Assembly: GCF_900142845.1 (NCBI RefSeq)
Contig: NZ_FSRU01000001.1
Span: forward strand, 3,162,001-3,226,000
Source: Paraburkholderia phenazinium
GTDB lineage: Bacteria; Pseudomonadota; Gammaproteobacteria; Burkholderiales; Burkholderiaceae
Direction of reading: 5' to 3'
DNA length: 64,000 nt
A program made the position numbers and the translations under genes. Numbering within the stretch: position 1 is the first letter of the stretch; the number at the start of each line of letters is the position of its first letter. The notes under the pieces were generated by a model. It searched no databases. It was given only the letters and a program-made list of their open reading frames with translations, and was not told where the DNA came from. Below are positions 42,879 through 51,897 of this stretch, piece by piece.

Positions 42879-42906
42879 AGATAAACCACAATATACCGAT
42901 TTATCT
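42879..42906. promoter_or_regulatory. LysR/SDR divergent promoter inverted repeat
   Basis: AGATAAA (42879-42885) and TTTATCT (42900-42906) are perfect inverted arms with 14 bp between. The site lies between the divergent LysR and SDR genes and is a candidate regulator-binding site. Confidence 0.5.
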
Positions 42907-42968
42907 GCACGGGTGTTTAAACTAAGCTGAGGTCATTCATTCACGCAGGCAAGCCAAGGAGCCCTGAA

Positions 42969-43751
42969 ATGACCCCCTCTCTTTACGACAACATCCATTC
43001 GACCCGACATGCGGGAAAGGTAGCGCTTGTGACCGGCGGTAGCACCGGAATCGGTCTGGCGACGGCCAAGCGCCTGGCACGCGAAGGTGCGACGGTGTTC
43101 ATTACCGGCAGACGCCAGGCGGAACTGGACGCGGCAGTCTCCGAGATCGGCCACGGGGCGCGCGCGATTCGCGGCGACATTTCGTCGGCTGCCGATCTTC
43201 AGACCATCGTCGACAAGGTGTCCGCGGAGCACGACCGGATCGACATTCTCTTTGCCAACGCCGGCGGCGGCGAATTCGTGCCGCTCGGCGAAATCACCGA
43301 AGCACAGTTCGACAAGTACTTCGGCATCAACGTGAAGGGCACCTTGCTGACCGTGCAGAGCGCATTGCCGCTCATGCGGCCAGGCAGCGCCATTGTGATT
43401 ACCGGATCAATCGCGTCGATAAAAGGGACGCCGGCGTTCGGCGTCTACGCGGCCACCAAGGCGGCCCTGCGCTCCTTCGCGCGCACCTGGGCATCGGACC
43501 TCAAAGGGCGGGACATCCGCGTCAATGTGGTCGCGCCGGGTGTCGTGGTCACACCGGCATACAAGTCTGAACTCAAACTGAACGACGAACAGATTGAAGC
43601 GTATAGCAAGGAAGTCTCTGCAACGACGCCGCTTGGCCGGGTGGGTCAGGCCGACGAGATCGCCAAGGCCGTTTCCTTTCTCGCGTCCGACGATGCCAGC
43701 TATATCACCGGGACAGAATTGTTCGTCGATGGTGGGCTCGCGCAGATCTGA
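42969..43751 (+). CDS. short-chain dehydrogenase/reductase
   Basis: 260 residues, ATG after AAGGAGCCCTGAA. SDR motifs: TGGSTGIG (residues 23-30), TGRRQAE after strand two (NADP-type), FANAGG in place of NNAG, catalytic Ser in ITGSIASIKG, YAATK, and the C-terminal FVDGGLAQ. It is a typical LysR-controlled oxidoreductase of unknown substrate, similar to glucose/alcohol dehydrogenase-like SDRs. Confidence 0.88.
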   Translation: MTPSLYDNIHSTRHAGKVALVTGGSTGIGLATAKRLAREGATVFITGRRQAELDAAVSEIGHGARAIRGDISSAADLQTIVDKVSAEHDRIDILFANAGGGEFVPLGEITEAQFDKYFGINVKGTLLTVQSALPLMRPGSAIVITGSIASIKGTPAFGVYAATKAALRSFARTWASDLKGRDIRVNVVAPGVVVTPAYKSELKLNDEQIEAYSKEVSATTPLGRVGQADEIAKAVSFLASDDASYITGTELFVDGGLAQI

Positions 43752-43793
43752 ACGACTGCGCCTCGACGGCTCAGGATAACGGGCAGGCTTTTT

Positions 43794-45107
43794 CTACTGT
43801 TCGCTCCGTGTATCGGAAGAGGCGCTCGGCGCAACGACGTCGCCCGCCTTTTCCTTCGCATCCGATTTCAGCGCCTTTGAAGCGTTCTTCGTGCCCTTCG
43901 AACGCGTCTGAAGTCGCTCTGCAACGAGCGCATGGAGCTTGCGCTTCACGCGCACGGCCTGAGCAAACAGCAAGGGCAGTTCGACGAGACGGCCACGCGC
44001 GCCAAGCACGATCAGGTGTTTCTCATGCCATGTCTGGCAGTTGGCCCAGCGCGCCTTGTAGTCGCCATGCAAGGGACGAAAGTCAAAATCGCGGCCATGC
44101 GCGTGCGACCACTCGACCACGAAGTCAACCAGCAAAGCGCCGACCGAGTAAGTGCCGAATGCCTCGTCATAGGTGGTGATGAAATACTCGACCGATTTCG
44201 AGCCGACCAGATTCACCGATGCCGCAACCGGAACCCCCTCCATCTTCACAAACGCGACGAACGGCGTCGCCGCCAGGTCCACCCGTTGCGCCAGTGCGAT
44301 AAAGAAATCGCGCACCTGATTGTCCATCAGGTAGGGCGTAGCGACGCCGCGACTGATGGCCCATTTGCGTTTGTTGGCGAATAGCCATGTCAGCACGGTC
44401 TCGGCGTCGCCGGTCGTCTTGCTCCAGCCGCATTCGAGTGTGCCCTTCGCTTCGAGCCGCTTGCGGCTATAGCGCAGACTGGAGCGAAGCGACTTGGGCA
44501 GCGTCGCCATGAAATCGTCGTAGCGGGGAAAGTCATGCAGGCGAATCGAGTAGCCATCCAATCCGCGCCATCGTGCCGGTAGCCGCGCCAACACCCACGA
44601 CTGCGGCATGCCTTCGAGCGATTTGTACAGGAGTCCGTCTTTTTGAACCATCCCCATCTCAAGGATGTCGGCATTCACATGCATCACCGCAGCGGTTGCC
44701 ACAGCGTAAAGCTCAATGCTCGCGCTTCCCTTGAGAAGCGGACCACCGTATTCTTCGTCGCTGCCGCAGGTCAACGCCTTGGCGACGCGCAGCACACCTT
44801 TGCGGACGATCGAAACGGGCCATAAGGCCAGCAGTTCCCCATTGCGCCACACGAGCGCCACATTGACCACGCCACCCGCGACGATGACATGGGTCGCAGC
44901 AAGTTCGCAATACGGGAACATCAGACCTGCCGGGCAATTTTCGGCGGTAGCGGCGAGTGCGCTCCACGGCTGACGCAAAGCGCTAAACGCAGCCAGCGTG
45001 TCGATCACGATCACTTCTTGCCGAAGCGCAGCGCCCTCACCTGATTCGGACAGATCGCTCCCCGCGCCAGGAGCCCGATCGGTATTGACCTCGTCCATTG
45101 CCGCCAT
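43794..45107 (-). CDS. CelD/BcsL-like GNAT acetyltransferase
   Basis: 437 residues from ATG 45107 after AGAGGGCG; a GTG 12 codons upstream is in frame. The protein matches the CelD-type group (GNAT fold duplicated): APAG-type N-terminus, LWPVSIVRKGVLRVAKALTC then SDEEYGGPLLK, LPKSLRSSLRYSRKRLEAKG, FVAFVKMEGVPVAASVNLVG and DFRPLHGDYKARWA. Homologues sit in polysaccharide and cellulose clusters and acylate sugars. The C-terminal 45 residues are a basic, Lys/Ser-rich tail. No polysaccharide genes are near. It is followed upstream by a histidine phosphatase-like gene in the same direction; acceptor unknown. Confidence 0.75.
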   Translation of the reverse strand: MAAMDEVNTDRAPGAGSDLSESGEGAALRQEVIVIDTLAAFSALRQPWSALAATAENCPAGLMFPYCELAATHVIVAGGVVNVALVWRNGELLALWPVSIVRKGVLRVAKALTCGSDEEYGGPLLKGSASIELYAVATAAVMHVNADILEMGMVQKDGLLYKSLEGMPQSWVLARLPARWRGLDGYSIRLHDFPRYDDFMATLPKSLRSSLRYSRKRLEAKGTLECGWSKTTGDAETVLTWLFANKRKWAISRGVATPYLMDNQVRDFFIALAQRVDLAATPFVAFVKMEGVPVAASVNLVGSKSVEYFITTYDEAFGTYSVGALLVDFVVEWSHAHGRDFDFRPLHGDYKARWANCQTWHEKHLIVLGARGRLVELPLLFAQAVRVKRKLHALVAERLQTRSKGTKNASKALKSDAKEKAGDVVAPSASSDTRSEQ

Positions 45108-45146
45108 ATGAGCGCCCTCTTCCGACGAAACACCCTGAACCACGCA

Positions 45147-45710
45147 CTACGACTGCGCCGGCCACCATGCCCATCCGCGAGCCGAGCGCCGTATTTCGAC
45201 CACCGAGAGCGGCGCGATCTCAATGTGAGCGAACGACACCGCCGGTGCGTTCAACGCATGCAGCAAAGCAGCCCGGATGACCGGGGCATGGGTGATAGCG
45301 ACCACGCTCGCCGTCTCGTCCAACGCATCGAGCCAGCCGCCTACCCGCACAAGCACCTGCGCAAACGACTCGCCACCCTGCGGCGGCGCATCGGGATTGC
45401 GGCTCCACGCTGCAAGTTCGTGCGGCACGTCTTCCGCAAGCTCGGCGAGCCGCCGGCCGCACCACTCACCATAGTTCATGTCCGCCAATTCGGGCGTTAC
45501 CTGCACCGCAAAACCGAGTGCCTCTGCCGTCTCGCGTGCGCAGGCCGCAGGACTGCTGAGTGCGATCGCAGCACCGAGCGAGGGCATGCGTTCGCGCCAG
45601 GCCCTGGCTTGCGCGATGCCGCGCGCGTCCAAAGGATCGTCAGCGGGAAATCGGCCCTGACGCATCGCAGCGGTCGCGGCGTGGCTGACGAGTAAAACAC
45701 GTGTATCCAT
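45147..45710 (-). CDS. histidine phosphatase-fold protein with degenerate active site
   Basis: 187 residues, ATG after AAAGGG. It has the histidine-phosphatase fold, but most catalytic positions are changed. The LVRHGET motif reads LVSHAAT (Arg to Ser, Gly to Ala), SSPxxRAxxTA reads SSPAACARETA (Arg to Cys), and GxWEG reads GEWCG (Glu to Cys). Both histidines (in LVSHAAT and ITHAPVIRAAL) remain. It is divergent from the B12 riboswitch/cbtBA locus, which recalls CobC (alpha-ribazole phosphatase), but the lost arginines argue against normal phosphatase activity. It could be a scaffold or regulatory pseudo-enzyme. Confidence 0.7.
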   Translation of the reverse strand: MDTRVLLVSHAATAAMRQGRFPADDPLDARGIAQARAWRERMPSLGAAIALSSPAACARETAEALGFAVQVTPELADMNYGEWCGRRLAELAEDVPHELAAWSRNPDAPPQGGESFAQVLVRVGGWLDALDETASVVAITHAPVIRAALLHALNAPAVSFAHIEIAPLSVVEIRRSARGWAWWPAQS

Positions 45711-45802
45711 TCTGCCCTTTCAGTTGAAAACCCTGCCCACGATGCGTACGGCAACTTGCATTTGCCCAACCATTGAAAGCTTAGCGCGTAGAATACGCCT
45801 TA

Positions 45803-45894
45803 GCGCGGAGCACGGAAGCCGGTGCAAGCCCGGCGCGGTCGCGCCACTGTAAGCGGTTCATCGCTGAACCGAAAGCCAGACCCGAGCTCCGCGC
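45803..45894 (+). promoter_or_regulatory. compact cobalamin riboswitch upstream of cbtB
   Basis: The element lies about 50 bp before cbtB. P1 is formed by GCGCGGAGC (45803-45811) and GCTCCGCGC (45886-45894), a perfect 9-bp pair. Within it the cobalamin core is clear: GCCGGTGCAAGCC, the B12-box-like CGCCACTGTAAGCGG, and AAAGCCAGACCC. At about 92 nt it is short compared with the ~200-nt AdoCbl class, lacking large peripheral arms. It should repress cbtB-cbtA when cobalamin is plentiful. Confidence 0.85.
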
Positions 45895-45945
45895 AATTTC
45901 AGCCATCCACTTATCGGGGCGCGTAACCCCTGGAGAAAACCCATC

Positions 45946-46155
45946 ATGACTGACGTTGTACTGCATCCGGCCGCCGAGCCAACCCCCATTCCCCTGCGTG
46001 AACTGCTGCCATGGATCGTCTTTGGCGGCTTGATCATGCTGCTCGCCATTTACTTCGTCGGCGCCGAAGAGGGTGCAACCTCGCTCGTCCCCGGCATGTA
46101 CGTCCATGAATTCGTTCACGACGGCCGCCATCTGCTTGGCTTCCCCTGCCACTAA
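45946..46155 (+). CDS. cbtB: CbtB cobalt transporter small subunit
   Basis: 69 residues. One membrane segment (residues 23-41, WIVFGGLIMLLAIYFVGAE) and the characteristic C-terminal metal-binding end HEFVHDGRHLLGFPCH with His and Cys, matching CbtB of B12-regulated cobalt transporters. CbtB is the short partner of CbtA. The riboswitch upstream and cbtA 13 bp downstream fix the assignment. It probably assists cobalt uptake across the inner membrane for cobalamin synthesis. Confidence 0.92.
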   Translation: MTDVVLHPAAEPTPIPLRELLPWIVFGGLIMLLAIYFVGAEEGATSLVPGMYVHEFVHDGRHLLGFPCH

Positions 46156-46168
46156 CGCGGAGTCCATC

Positions 46169-46915
46169 ATGGTCGGTAAATTGTTGGTACGCGGCATGCT
46201 CGCAGGCATCGCCGCAGGACTGCTCACGTTCAGTTTCGCCAAGCTAGTCGGCGAACCCCAGGTAGATCAGGCGATTTCCTTCGAGGAAAAGGCCGACGCG
46301 GCAAAGGGCGAAGCCCCTGAGCCGGAAATCGTCAGTCGCCACACGCAGGCAGGCCTGGGTCTGCTGACCGGTGTGGTGACGTTCAGCGCAGCGGTGGGCG
46401 GTCTGTTTGCCCTGACGTTCGCCTACGCGTTCGGCCGCGTCGGCAAACTGGGGGCGCGGCCCTTGTCTGCCTGGCTCGCCCTCGCGGCGTTCATCACGCT
46501 GGTGATCGTGCCGAACATCAAGTACCCGGCCAATCCCCCCTCGGTGGGTGACCCCGAGACGATCGGCATGCGGACGGGTCTGTTCTTCCTCATGATTGCG
46601 ATTTCGATCGTCACCATGGTGTTTTCGCTCAAGGTGCGCAAGTACGCCATTGCCCGTCTGGGTCAATGGAATGCGTCGATCGTGGCGGGCGTCGTCTTCG
46701 TCGCGATCATCGGCGTCGTGCAGTTGAACCTGCCCGTGATCAACGAAGTGCCGGCGGCTTTCCCGGCGGTTCTGCTGTGGAAATTCCGGGTCGCGGCAAT
46801 CGGCATGCAGGTGATCCTGTGGACCACCATCGGCCTGCTGTTCGGCGCGCTCGCCGAGCGCGTCCAACGCGCGGCATCGACGGGGCGGATCACCGGCAAG
46901 TCGGCTTACCTCTAA
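46169..46915 (+). CDS. cbtA: CbtA cobalt transporter subunit
   Basis: 248 residues from ATG 46169. Membrane segments at about 8-26, 70-90, 100-118, 137-155, 168-186 and 205-228. The CbtA signature near the N-terminus reads KLVGEPQVDQAISFEE. It is a B12-regulated cobalt uptake protein (family predicted from riboswitch co-occurrence). It is co-transcribed with cbtB and ends before a convergent metE with a cluster of hairpins between. Its import mechanism is not established. Confidence 0.92.
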   Translation: MVGKLLVRGMLAGIAAGLLTFSFAKLVGEPQVDQAISFEEKADAAKGEAPEPEIVSRHTQAGLGLLTGVVTFSAAVGGLFALTFAYAFGRVGKLGARPLSAWLALAAFITLVIVPNIKYPANPPSVGDPETIGMRTGLFFLMIAISIVTMVFSLKVRKYAIARLGQWNASIVAGVVFVAIIGVVQLNLPVINEVPAAFPAVLLWKFRVAAIGMQVILWTTIGLLFGALAERVQRAASTGRITGKSAYL

Positions 46916-46922
46916 GGCGCGG

Positions 46923-47031
46923 CAACCGCTCGCGCGGTTGCGCCCTTGCGTCTGCATCCGCAGACGTGTGCGGCATTCCGGCGAGGCCCGTCCCGTCGCG
47001 ACAGGGCGTCTCAACAGGCACGCCGGAATGC
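46923..47031. terminator. three successive perfect hairpins between convergent cbtA and metE
   Basis: CAACCGC-TCGC-GCGGTTG (46923-46940; inner arms 46923-46929 and 46934-46940), CGTCTGC-ATCC-GCAGACG (46949-46966), and GCATTCCGGCG (46973-46983) with CGCCGGAATGC (47021-47031). None has a T-run, so they may act as bidirectional or factor-dependent ends for cbtA (+) and metE (-). Confidence 0.55.
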
Positions 47032-47054
47032 GCCGTCGAAGCGGCGCGAATGCC

Positions 47055-49346
47055 TTAAGCGGACGCGCGCAGCTTCTTCGCAGCGGCCACCATGTTGGTC
47101 AGCGCCGGAATGACTTCTTCCCACTGGCGCGTCTTCAGGCCACAGTCCGGATTCACCCACAGGCGTTGCGCCGGGATGCGTTCAGCCGCTTTCTTCATCA
47201 GTTGAACGATATGTTCTTCGCTCGGGATGTTCGGCGAATGAATGTCGTACACGCCCGGGCCGATTTCGTTCGGGTAGTTGAAGTTGTCGAATGCGTCGAG
47301 CAACTCCATATCCGAGCGCGAGGTCTCGATGGTGATGACGTCGGCGTCCATATCGGCGATGGACGCGATGATGTCGTTGAACTCCGAATAGCACATATGC
47401 GTGTGGATCTGCGTTTCGTCATCCACGCCGTTGGCGGTAATGCGGAACGAAGTCACGGCCCAGTCGAGGTATTCCCCCCACTGCGACTTGCGCAGCGGCA
47501 GGCCTTCGCGCAGCGCGGCTTCGTCGATCTGGATCACGCGCACGCCGGCCTTTTCGAGGTCCAGCACTTCTTCGCGGATCGCCAGTGCGAGCTGATAGCA
47601 CGATACCGAACGCGGCTGGTCGTCGCGCACGAAGGACCAGTTCAGGATCGTCACCGGGCCGGTCAGCATGCCCTTCATCGGCTTGCTCGTGAGCGACTGG
47701 GCGTACTTGATCCATTCGACCGTCATCGCTTTCGGGCGGCAAATGTCGCCGAACAGGACAGGCGGCTTCACGCACCGCGAACCATACGACTGCACCCAGC
47801 CAAACTGGCTGAACGCGTAACCATCGAGCTGCTCGCCGAAGTATTCGACCATGTCGTTACGCTCGGCCTCGCCATGCACCAGCACGTCCAGACCCAGCGC
47901 TTCCTGCTCGCGCACGCTGCGTTCGATCTCGGCGCGCATCGCGGCCTGATAGCCGGCTTCATCCAGCGCACCGCTCTTGAACTGGCTGCGCGCATGACGG
48001 ATCGTGCCGGTCTGCGGGAACGATCCGATGGTCGTGGTTGGATACGGCGGCAGCTTCAACAGCGCAGCCTGCTTGTCGGCACGCGCCGGGTAGGGGTTCT
48101 TGCGCTGACCAAGGGCCGGGCTGATCTCGGCGAGGGCGGCCTTGACTGCTGGGTTGTTGACGCGCGGCGACGCACGACGTGCAGCGATTGCGGCGCTGTT
48201 CGCAGCCAGTTCCGCCTTGACGGCGTCGCGGCCCCCGTTCAGGGCGGCGGCTAGCACCTTCAGTTCGTCCAGTTTCTGCAGCGCGAATGCGAGCCACGAG
48301 CGGACTTCCGTATCCAGCTTCTGTTCGCTTTCGAGGTCCACCGGCACGTGCAGCAGCGAGCACGATGGTGCGACCCACAGACGCTCGCCCAGTTGCTGCG
48401 CGACCGGCTCGAGCCAATCGAGTACGCTCGCCAGATCCGTCTTCCAGATGTTGCGGCCGTTGATCACGCCCAGCGACAGCACGCTATCCTTAGGCAATTG
48501 CGCAATCACCGCCGCCACTTCGGCGCGGGCGTTGATCGCATCCAGATGCAGGCCCTGCACCGGCAGTTTGCAAGCCAGTGGCAGGTTGCCGAGCAATTGG
48601 CCGAAGTACGTCGCCAGCAATAGCTTGACCTTGCCGTTCGACAACGCTTCGTACGCCGTAACATACGCCTGCTGCCATTGTGCGGACAATTCGGTGACGA
48701 GGTTCGGCTCGTCGATCTGCACCCATTCCACGCCTTGCGCCGCGAGCGTAGCCAACAGTTCCGCATAGACCGGCAGCAGACGCGGCAGCAGGGCCAGCTT
48801 GTCGGAGTCGTCCTTGGTCTTGCCGAGCGCCAGATACGTCACCGGGCCGACGATCACCGGCTTGACCTTGAGGCCTTGCGCCTTGGCCTCAGCCAGTTGT
48901 TCGAGCAGGCGCGACGGGTCGAGCTTGAATTCGGTGCCTGCGCTGAATTCGGGGACGATGTAGTGATAGTTGGTATCGAACCACTTGGTCATCTCGCCGG
49001 CCGCGACGCCGCCGCAGCATGCGCTATGGTCTTCGGCGCCCTTGGCCGAGCGGCCGCGGGCGACGCGGAAAGAGTTGTCGAGGGCGTCGCCATGAAAGCC
49101 CTGCACGCGCTCCGGCAGATTGCCCAGCGTGAAGCTCATGTCCAGCACCTGGTCGTAGAAGGCGAAATCGCCTACTGCAGCCAGCCCCAGGTCAGCCTGG
49201 TGCGCCCAGTGACGCTGGCGCAACTGGGCGCCCAGCGCCTTTAGTTCGCCGAGCGAGGACTCGCCTTTCCAGTAGGACTCGAGTGCGAACTTCAGTTCGC
49301 GCTTCGCGCCGATGCGGGGAAAACCCAGATTATGTGTCGTTGCCAT
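47055..49346 (-). CDS. metE: cobalamin-independent methionine synthase MetE
   Basis: 763 residues, the usual MetE length. N-terminal half starts [20 protein letters not shown]. The catalytic C-terminal half shows [35 protein letters not shown] (zinc-ligand His), [27 protein letters not shown] (His/Cys) and the final [10 protein letters not shown] (zinc-ligand Cys). It transfers a methyl group from 5-methyltetrahydrofolate polyglutamate to homocysteine without B12. It is divergent from metR and convergent with the B12-regulated cbtBA genes, so both cobalamin supply and the B12-free bypass sit together. No riboswitch precedes metE; MetR is the expected activator. Confidence 0.95.
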   Translation of the reverse strand: MATTHNLGFPRIGAKRELKFALESYWKGESSLGELKALGAQLRQRHWAHQADLGLAAVGDFAFYDQVLDMSFTLGNLPERVQGFHGDALDNSFRVARGRSAKGAEDHSACCGGVAAGEMTKWFDTNYHYIVPEFSAGTEFKLDPSRLLEQLAEAKAQGLKVKPVIVGPVTYLALGKTKDDSDKLALLPRLLPVYAELLATLAAQGVEWVQIDEPNLVTELSAQWQQAYVTAYEALSNGKVKLLLATYFGQLLGNLPLACKLPVQGLHLDAINARAEVAAVIAQLPKDSVLSLGVINGRNIWKTDLASVLDWLEPVAQQLGERLWVAPSCSLLHVPVDLESEQKLDTEVRSWLAFALQKLDELKVLAAALNGGRDAVKAELAANSAAIAARRASPRVNNPAVKAALAEISPALGQRKNPYPARADKQAALLKLPPYPTTTIGSFPQTGTIRHARSQFKSGALDEAGYQAAMRAEIERSVREQEALGLDVLVHGEAERNDMVEYFGEQLDGYAFSQFGWVQSYGSRCVKPPVLFGDICRPKAMTVEWIKYAQSLTSKPMKGMLTGPVTILNWSFVRDDQPRSVSCYQLALAIREEVLDLEKAGVRVIQIDEAALREGLPLRKSQWGEYLDWAVTSFRITANGVDDETQIHTHMCYSEFNDIIASIADMDADVITIETSRSDMELLDAFDNFNYPNEIGPGVYDIHSPNIPSEEHIVQLMKKAAERIPAQRLWVNPDCGLKTRQWEEVIPALTNMVAAAKKLRASA

Positions 49347-49411
49347 CGTGTCGCCTTGGTTCGATCAGGTTGCAGATGCGTGGATCGTAGCGAAGGCGGC
49401 ATATGAAGTAA

Positions 49412-49436
49412 AATGGTGGTAATTCAACGAACCATT
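49412..49436. promoter_or_regulatory. MetR-type inverted repeat in metE-metR promoter region
   Basis: AATGGT (49412-49417) and ACCATT (49431-49436) are perfect arms with 13 bp between, in the 110-bp divergent promoter. Its spacing is LysR-like. It differs from the enteric MetR consensus TGAA-N5-TTCA. Confidence 0.45.
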
Positions 49437-49456
49437 AATTTTGTTCATACATCATC

Positions 49457-50347
49457 ATGCTTGAGAGAATTCATCTGGCCATCGTCCAGGCGGTGGACAA
49501 GCACGGCTCGCTCACCGCAGCGGCGGATATCCTGTGCGTGACGCAATCCGCTCTCAGCCACTCCATGAAGAAACTGGAGCAGCAACTGGGCACGGACATC
49601 TGGTTGCGCGAGGGGCGCAGCCTGCGCCTGACCCAGGCCGGTCAATATCTGCTGGCCGTAGCAGGCCGCGTGCTGCCGCAACTCGATCTCGCAGAGGAAC
49701 GCCTGGGCCAATACGCGCAGGGCGAGCGCGGCGCGCTGCGCATCGGCATGGAATGCCATCCCTGCTACCAGTGGTTGCTCAAGGTGGTTTCGCCCTATCT
49801 CGCGCGCTGGCCGGACGTGGATGTCGACGTCAAGCAGAAATTCCAGTTCGGCGGCATTGGCGCGCTGTTCGGCTATGAGATCGACCTGCTCGTGACGCCG
49901 GATCCGCTCTACAAACCAGGCTTGCGCTTCGAACCCGTGTTCGACTACGAGCAGGTGCTGGTGGTCAACCGCGAGCACCCGCTGGCCGGGGCCGACTATG
50001 TGAAGCCCGCGCAATTGACGAGTGAGGTGCTGGTCACGTACCCGGTGGAAATCGACAGGCTCGATATCTACAATCAGTTTCTGATGCCGGCCGGTGTCAC
50101 GCCCCGGCGCCACAAGGTGATCGAGACCACCGACATCATGCTGCAGATGGTGGCAAGCGGCAGAGGCGTCGCGGCGCTGCCGCGCTGGCTGGTGGAAGAG
50201 TATGCCGACAAGATGAACGTGGTGCCGGTACGCCTGGGGCGCAAGGGCATCGCCAAGCAGATCTTCCTCGGCGCCCGCGAAACCGATACTGACGTCGACT
50301 ACCTCAAGGCCTTCGTCGAACTGGCCCGCATGCCGGCGGCGGCATAG
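49457..50347 (+). CDS. metR: MetR, LysR-family activator of methionine synthesis
   Basis: 296 residues. Winged HTH: MLERIHLAIVQAVDKHGSLT, ILCVTQSALSHSMKKLEQQL. The effector domain has the MetR-typical IGMECHPCYQWLLKV and DLLVTPDPL. Homocysteine is the usual co-activator, and MetR activates metE. The gene is divergent from metE with a LysR-like inverted repeat in the shared promoter. Full length, no anomalies. Confidence 0.92.
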   Translation: MLERIHLAIVQAVDKHGSLTAAADILCVTQSALSHSMKKLEQQLGTDIWLREGRSLRLTQAGQYLLAVAGRVLPQLDLAEERLGQYAQGERGALRIGMECHPCYQWLLKVVSPYLARWPDVDVDVKQKFQFGGIGALFGYEIDLLVTPDPLYKPGLRFEPVFDYEQVLVVNREHPLAGADYVKPAQLTSEVLVTYPVEIDRLDIYNQFLMPAGVTPRRHKVIETTDIMLQMVASGRGVAALPRWLVEEYADKMNVVPVRLGRKGIAKQIFLGARETDTDVDYLKAFVELARMPAAA

Positions 50348-50413
50348 AACGCCGCGACACGGCGCTATACCGCGACGTAGCGCTCGCGCCTCCCTGTTGT
50401 TCCTTGAGGCATT

Positions 50414-50698
50414 CTATTTCGACGTGGCCCGATGAGCGGACAACGCGCCGCCCAGTTCTTCGTCGGTCAGTGCGGGGGCCGTGGTGAACGAAAACAGATC
50501 GCCCCATTGAAGCACCCATGCGGCCAGTCCACTGGCATCCGTTGTTTCGACAATCGCGACGCCGCTCAATTCGCCGATCGCATGCCAGCGTCCTAGCAGT
50601 TGCACATTCTCCGGCGGACGGCCACCGGTTGCCATGAAACGCTCGATTGCGGGTTGCTGCGTCGGCGGCAGGCCCTTCCATTGAACAATGAACTTCAT
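50414..50698 (-). CDS. DUF3303 family protein
   Basis: 94 residues from ATG 50698 after GGAGGCTGAA; an in-frame start 18 codons upstream lacks a ribosome-binding site. It reads MKFIVQWKGLPPTQQPAIER, LLGRWHAIGELSGVAIVETT, ASGLAAWVLQWGDLFSFTTA. This matches DUF3303, small ferredoxin-like dimeric proteins with no assigned function. It stands alone after metR. Confidence 0.85.
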   Translation of the reverse strand: MKFIVQWKGLPPTQQPAIERFMATGGRPPENVQLLGRWHAIGELSGVAIVETTDASGLAAWVLQWGDLFSFTTAPALTDEELGGALSAHRATSK

Positions 50699-50752
50699 TT
50701 CAGCCTCCAGAACGGAGATTGAGGACGCCGGCTCGTGGCGGCCCAGCATCAC

Positions 50753-51147
50753 CGCTCACACCGCCGCCTCGTGACGCTTCGACGACTCTTTGCCAGGGGG
50801 TGTTGCTTCGTTCACGTGATCGGCATGAGGCTGCGGAGCGCATGAATCATCATAGGTGGCCTCGCGCAACGGGGACTTCCTAAATACAGCCGCGAATAGC
50901 CAAGTGTTAAAGCAACGCCGCCATCCTTATCGTCTGAACATAGCTTGGCGTCGCGGAGCGCCAGGATAGTCTGGAGACCGAACATCCTGGCGAGCCGTCG
51001 CGTGCAGACAAGTCGTGGACACTGTCCGGGGCACCGGTGCACTGCGTGTACTATTCGATTTGAACGCAGCGGATGATCGCTACCTATGCAGCAACATCCA
51101 CAGTGTCATTGCAGTTCGTCGCGAAAGCGGTCCAGGGAGACGATGGA
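50753..51147. other. 395-bp intergenic region with inverted repeat
   Basis: No gene is supported. It holds a perfect 9-bp inverted repeat, CGCCAGGAT (50959-50967) and ATCCTGGCG (50984-50992), and presumably the promoter of the response-regulator gene. Confidence 0.5.
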
Positions 51148-51897
51148 ATGCGCGTACTGATCGTCGATGACCACGAGCTGTTCAGGGCCGGATTGGCGCT
51201 TTTACTAAGAGAACTGTATCCGGGCATCGAGTTGTTGCACGCGAGTACGCTGTCGCAAGGCTTGCATCACGCGCGCGGCGAACTCCTGAACATCGTTTTT
51301 CTCGATCTCGATCTTCCCGATGGTCACGGTTGCGAGGCGCTTGCCGAACTGAAGGAGTCGCGACCGTCGTTACCGGTGATCGTGATATCGGCTGACGAGA
51401 GCATGGAAACCATTAGTCGATGCATCGAACTCCGTGCCATGGGATACGTACCCAAGTCGTCACCTCCTGAAGCGCTTCATGCAGCGATAAGCGCGGTGCT
51501 TGTCGGAGGTGTGTTCCTGCCCGCCTCCAGCATCGCGAGGTTCAGGCACGACATCGGCACAAGCGAAACGCCGGCAAATGAACCAGGGCACGAGCGGCCG
51601 GGCGGCAGTTCGGAAATAAGCAACGCAGCCGGGCTAGGACTCACGCCGAGAGAGTTCGAAACGTTGACGTGGCTGGTGCGCGGACTGCCATCCAAGGTCA
51701 TTGCCTTGAAGATGGGACTCGAGGACGTCACGGTACGGAAATACGTCAGTCATCTGCTTGCGCACTTCAATCTGCGGCGCCGTACGGAACTCATCGTCAT
51801 GCTGGCCGATAGAGGGATCAAACTCGGCGTCCCGCCAGTCACGGATCCCGAGCATGATCGAAGCCTGTCGGCTGTTGCGCGGCAACGAACCGACTGA
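51148..51897 (+). CDS. NarL/FixJ-family response regulator
   Basis: 249 residues from ATG 51148 (GGGAGACGATGGA upstream), which begins exactly at the receiver strand MRVLIVDDHELF; an in-frame ATG at 51073 is not family-like. The receiver has D9-D10, phospho-acceptor Asp in VFLDLDLPDGHG, and Lys in YVPKSSPP. The C-terminal HTH is of LuxR type (LTPREFETLTWLVRGLPSKV). The 3' end overlaps the convergent hybrid kinase gene by 59 bp. The kinase is the likely partner, though it carries its own receiver. Confidence 0.88.
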   Translation: MRVLIVDDHELFRAGLALLLRELYPGIELLHASTLSQGLHHARGELLNIVFLDLDLPDGHGCEALAELKESRPSLPVIVISADESMETISRCIELRAMGYVPKSSPPEALHAAISAVLVGGVFLPASSIARFRHDIGTSETPANEPGHERPGGSSEISNAAGLGLTPREFETLTWLVRGLPSKVIALKMGLEDVTVRKYVSHLLAHFNLRRRTELIVMLADRGIKLGVPPVTDPEHDRSLSAVARQRTD

